From: Phytoseiulus persimilis
Lineage: Eukaryota; Arthropoda; Arachnida; Mesostigmata; Phytoseiidae
Direction of reading: 5' to 3'
NCBI GenBank assembly: GCA_037576195.1
Contig: CM075102.1
Span: forward strand, 22,936,745-23,000,744
Length of the DNA: 64,000 nt
The translations under genes and the position numbers were made by a program. The notes beneath the pieces are model-generated. The model worked only from the letters and a program-made list of their open reading frames with translations. It was not told where the DNA came from and did no database searches. This document shows positions 60,253 through 64,000 of the stretch, piece after piece (the stretch's first letter is position 1; the number at the start of each line of letters is the position of its first letter).

Positions 60253-60271
60253 GTCGCTTGCTTGCTTGCTT
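60253..60271. repeat. GCTT tetranucleotide repeat
   Basis: About four tandem GCTT units in the likely ZSWIM 3' UTR. Confidence 0.6.
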
Positions 60272-60300
60272 GCCCGCCTACTTCTCGAAGTGTACATGGT

Positions 60301-60308
60301 TATATACA
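60301..60308 (-). promoter_or_regulatory. Pumilio-type element in the ZSWIM 3' UTR
   Basis: Plus-strand TATATACA reads TGTATATA on the minus strand, an exact Pumilio recognition element, 385 bases after the ZSWIM stop. Confidence 0.3.
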
Positions 60309-60692
60309 GCTTTGTTGTTTACGATTCTCTTTGGCAATGCTCCGATTTGGCCGTAAGACTCTTGTTCGTTCCGTAGTGTCACATCGGATCTCACTCACTA
60401 CAAGATCGACCTCAGCTCTGCAGTTGTCGGCGGGCGCGGGGGCGGCAGCTGTCGTCTGTCGACGAGGTGGGCCGCTTCGTTGCTGTGGCCCAGAACGGGT
60501 TGTTCAGTCTCTCCTGAATTCCATGCGTTCGGAAGTTGTGTTGAGCGCTGCCGTACTCGTTGAGTGCACGTCAAATACGATTTGAGCAGTACCAACGTAA
60601 GGAACGATCTATAAAGCCGTGAACGTATCCGGAGGCTTGATGGGGCCGACCGGCTGGCCATCGATTCACTCAGAAAATCTCAAAGCATCGCT

Positions 60693-63600
60693 TTATCCGA
60701 ATCTCTCTTTGACGAGGAACATGAGTTTCTTCTTGCCTTTGTAGGCAACTTTCATGTTCTCAATGAGTTGATTGAATTGCAGGTGTCCGTCGTGCGCCAA
60801 CAGAAACGTTTCTCGGGCTTTCGAGAGGAACTCGATAAAATCGCCGTAGTGACGCGGCGAGATGTGCGTTAGCCGCGAATGCGTTGTGTTGATGTACGCA
60901 GAGATAGCAGCCTCTAACAGAGGTCTTAACGGAGGCCTGTCTAACGAGAGAGGCTTCACGCAGCGACGTTTGGCTGCATCCAAATGAGCGATGGACGGTG
61001 TGGCCAACGAACAGCGTTTCAGAATGTCCGACAGAACGTTTGCGCACTGGACGTTCTTCACCAGCAGAGGGACCAAGTTGGTCAGCTCGTTCCGGCCGAG
61101 CGAGTGTGCCAGAGCGCATACCCAATGAATGTTTGTGATTTCCGTATGCGAGTCCTGGTTGTACTGGACGTGTACGCCTTTCATGCCGAGCAAGCCGAGT
61201 TTGTAGGCGCGGGTCTGGTAGCCGCGATGATCCATGTAGCGTGCAACGTTGAAAAGCTGCTGGCTGGCTATGACTCCGGTTGCCGCGGCGTCCACGACTA
61301 CGTCGTAGGCCTTCTCGAACGAGAACCTGTCGTTTTCACACAGCTGGAGGGCACTCAATGCGCAACTCGGTGGGTCTTTTGAAGCGCACTGCAGAGCCAA
61401 CGTCCGAGCGCAAGACGACAGTTCTTCTTGCTGTTGGTAATCCAAACCCAGCCGCATGATGGTTGCGTGGCTCATGACGATGGCGGCGACGTCCTTCGTC
61501 GCTTCTTGAGGCGCGAAGAGGCTGTTCCATTTCACTAAAATGGAAATAAGCGCGTCCAGACCGATTTCCGTGGCACAGGTGACCAACCACCGCACCATGT
61601 CACGCCGTCGCCAATTGTTCATGTTGTTCAACGTGACCCGTAGTACTTGTAGACCGAGCTCGAACGAAACATTGAGTAACGCCAAATGCCTTGTGGGAAG
61701 TGTTTGACCCATCGACGTGTTTGGAGGAACGGGTCCTTCGGGCGGTTGGGGAACCGCGATACGGAACGCGTCTTGAGCGAGCTTGAATAGCTGCGTGGAG
61801 CTGTGAATATTCTTCTGCGCCGCTTTCAGGACGGTTCTCAGCCTCAAGATGTCATCTGGAAGATAACGAACATAGTTAGAGTTTCGGAGGATCCGAGATT
61901 GGCGGGAGGTATCACGGGTGGAATAGCGGAGGAGGGGAAAGGGGGTGGGGTCGGAAGCCTCCGGTCGAGCTCGGCAGGAGATGCACTCACTTTTCGCTGC
62001 AGACAGCATCGTCGATGCAAGCGCGCACTGTTGCGCTTCAATATTCGGCAACGTGAACCACCGTGGATGCCTGGTATGTAAATGCATGGGGCCCCCAGGG
62101 CCCATATTGGGCGCTGCGGCGTTACCACCCTGTCCGTTGTTGTTGTTGTTGTTATTGTATTGATTGTTGTTGTTGACATTCCCGCCTTGATGTCCGTTGT
62201 TGTTGTTGAGAGGTTGTTGATTGTTGACACTATGGCTCCCGAAATCCTCAGTTTCCTGTGGATCTTCTTGGATTGGGAGTCTCATTGCACGGAGGCCAAC
62301 AGCATAGGCAAGGTCGGGATCGTGCTGGAGGAGCGCGTTGAAAAGATAGTGCGCGAACTTATGCATAGGGACACTTTCGGGATGTATCTTCTCTCCCAGT
62401 CCGGAGAAGGGTCCACATTCCAAAAGCAGACTGGCCTGCTCTCTCAGCACAGTGATGAGAACGGGGTCACTCTCGATATCCTGGAGCTTGGTTATCATGT
62501 TCTCCTCCTGTTTGCCCGCTTTCTCCTGAGCGTAAACTCCCAGCGGCATGCAGCGCTGCTGGCCGAGTCCGATGAGAGCGGCTTCAACGGCGAGACTGAG
62601 GTAGCTCTCCTTCGAATCTGAACTACCAGGCACTGGAACGTGGTGATACTTGGGTTTCTCTCTTGGTGGAGCCTGTGGTGCGGGAATCGCTGGCTGTTGG
62701 ATTGCAGACTGCTGGAGTGGGGGCACCGGGACTGGATGATTCAGTCCAGGACCTTCGACCACTAGACCGTTGATCAAATTCACATTTATGTTATTGTTGT
62801 TGTTCGCCTGCTGTTGTTGCGGCGGGGGCGGCGGCGGCGGGGGCGGCGCGGGAGCCGGCACCGGCGGCGGTTGCTGTTCGTTGCCTACTTGATGGCCTTG
62901 TGTTGCTGGCGGCTGGTTGGAGTTGATCTGAGAAGACGGCGTCCCTATTGTGTACAACGACTCGTAAAAATACTCGAGCCCGTGCTTGCTGTCGGAGAGA
63001 AGAGACGCTTCGGCAAGGGTGTCGAATAAAGAGCCCACGGGGTTCAAGGGGTGTCCGATCCACCCATCGGCGTTGTTTGGCAACGAGGTTTTCGTCGACG
63101 AACGGTTCGACGTGGAATTTTGCTTCTCCCATCGTTTCCACTCGTTTTGTTGCCGCTTCCAAGTCCGAACGATCGCTACGGCCAATCGGAGCGACTCTTG
63201 CCGATAGCCATGGGAGCGCAGCGCCTCGACTCGAGAACACGCCGTGGGTATGTGCTCGTGCCAGAGGGGGTAGCCCTGCGTGTTGAATTTTTCCAGCTTG
63301 TACGACAGAGGTAGAGAAACGGATGATGAACTGCCTGGCAGAGAATATTTACACTGTTGAAGAAAGTCGACATCAACTCCGTCGTGCGACAATATGTATC
63401 GCAGATGGGGATCGTCCCACGAAAGCCCCCACGACTCCAGAGCCCGATGAAATATTGAACGGGGCTGGTAGAGTTTGCTGTCGTTGGTGCGTCGCGCGCG
63501 TTGTCGGTGGCGTTGTCGCTCGCGTTGTCGTTCGCGTTCTCGGTAGGCCGGATTGAATCGCGCGACCTCGTCTTCGTCCTCATCGTCTTCGGAGCTCGAC

Positions 63601-64000
63601 GACTCCGACGAGAGGTCATCGTGATTCAAGATAGGGTGCCGACGATGGTGGCCTGGATGAGCTTGATGGTACTGTTGTAGCACGTTGTTGGCTCCGTTCA
63701 TGAGGTGCCGATTGTGTGGGTTATGATGATGGTGGTGCGGTCGGAAGTCGGCATCCTCAAGAGGACAAACATGCGACATCGACCACTTCATCAAGTACTC
63801 TCGCCACTGAGCTTTCTCGTGACCCGTACAGTGGGGGTTGAGGACGATGCAGACCTAGGGACAGAGAAGGGGTCAGGCCTTCCGAGCAATTGTCAGAACG
63901 TTCCGGAAAATTCCACGCTTCGTGTTCCCTAGAAATCGAGCGTCGACGTTCAAACGTTCTCTGCACTCACCCAGAGAGCTCCTAGCTGATCCCAGAGTTG
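60693..64000 (-). CDS. Zinc finger SWIM domain protein, ZSWIM5/6-like (C-terminal part)
   Basis: Exons 64000-63971 (cut by the window edge), 63854-61991 and 61855-60693 join in frame (introns 116 and 135 bp, GTGAGT donors) to 1018 residues. The large conserved C-terminal region of vertebrate ZSWIM5/6 is plain throughout: ALIGLGQQRCMPLGVYAQEK, ESVPMHKFAHYLFNALL, RWFTLPNIEAQQCALASTML, KNIHSSTQLFKLAQDAFRIA, MVRWLVTCATEIGLDALISI and, at the end, THISPRHYGDFIEFLSKARE and MFLVKERFG-stop. Proteins of this group act as substrate receptors of cullin-RING ubiquitin ligases. The SWIM zinc finger and cullin-box region lie beyond the right edge. Long Gln/Pro/Asn insertions (minus strand about 62.95-62.76 and 62.23-62.09 kb) separate conserved blocks. 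The frame also runs open through the 135 bp intron, but homology (SAAK then DILRLRTVL) shows the intron is removed. Confidence 0.93.

Larger units (their letters stand above)
58665..60692 (-). other. Convergent spacer and probable 3' UTR of the ZSWIM5/6-like gene
   Basis: AT-richer, simple-sequence-rich DNA between two convergent genes. No coding frame is supported. It includes GTA-type triplet repeats near 58786-58809 and a GCTT repeat at 60253-60271. No exact AATAAA was found on the minus strand before 58.6 kb, so the ZSWIM 3' end is not fixed. Confidence 0.4.

Noticed and set aside
61856-61990. Open reading frame continuing through the ZSWIM intron
   Set aside because: The intron has GT-AG ends, and its removal restores the conserved SAAK-DILRLRTVL join, so the in-frame read-through is chance.
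1-64000. CRISPR arrays, tRNA or rRNA genes, transposons, retroelement copies
   Set aside because: No regular direct repeats with spacers, no A/B-box pairs with cloverleaf potential, and no transposase, reverse transcriptase or long terminal repeats were recognised by eye.

Overview
The window is nuclear DNA from an animal, most likely an arthropod. Coding regions are split by short GT-AG introns (mostly 75-220 bp, a few of 0.6-2.7 kb), genes lie on both strands, and polyadenylation signals follow the stop codons. One gene encodes an ion transport peptide/crustacean hyperglycemic hormone (ITP/CHH) precursor, a neuropeptide family typical of ecdysozoans and especially arthropods. GC content near 50% with compact introns would fit a predatory mite or a similar chelicerate, but that placement is inference. 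No CRISPR array, operon, rRNA, tRNA or recognisable mobile element was seen. Because the DNA is fairly GC-rich, stop codons are sparse and long meaningless reading frames are common. I therefore trusted only frames with homology or with agreeing splice sites and phases.

Layout, left to right. 1-3787 (+): the last two coding exons of an aquaporin whose 5' part lies outside the window. A strong CTCF-like site sits at 4.82 kb. 5065-9478 (+): a complete four-exon MARVEL-domain membrane protein. 9.8-18.7 kb: long stretch with no recognised gene. 18680-19165 (+): an ITP/CHH-type neuropeptide, with the start of the signal peptide unresolved. 19.3-24.3 kb: no recognised gene, with some coding-like minus-strand sequence. 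24360-25899 (+): ninjurin. 28138-29687 (-): ALKBH1 dioxygenase, complete in five exons. 30009 to about 30555 (-): the 3' end of an unrecognised gene. 31-36.7 kb: no recognised gene.

36709-42693 (+): a complete ten-exon gene joining an ankyrin-repeat region to a MAP3K19/YSK4-like kinase. 44.9-46.5 kb (+) and 46.5-47.6 kb (-): two convergent unrecognised coding regions. 50333-50818 (+): a stand-alone SCP2 sterol-carrier protein ending in the peroxisomal signal SKL. 51.6 kb (-): a likely exon of an unrecognised gene. 53.2-58.4 kb (+): a long disordered, basic protein whose C-terminal exons match the CENP-C cupin region, so I read it as centromere protein C. 60693-64000 (-): the C-terminal 1018 residues of a ZSWIM5/6-like protein, running off the right edge.

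The genes do not form a pathway. They are a mix of housekeeping functions (ALKBH1, SCP2, CENP-C, aquaporin, ninjurin, ZSWIM), signalling (ankyrin-MAP3K) and hormone (ITP) genes, placed both head-to-tail and tail-to-tail. The most interesting items are the ankyrin-MAP3K19 fusion, the ITP/CHH precursor, the divergent CENP-C with its awkward cupin-exon junction, and several coding regions whose splice phases agree but whose families I could not name.
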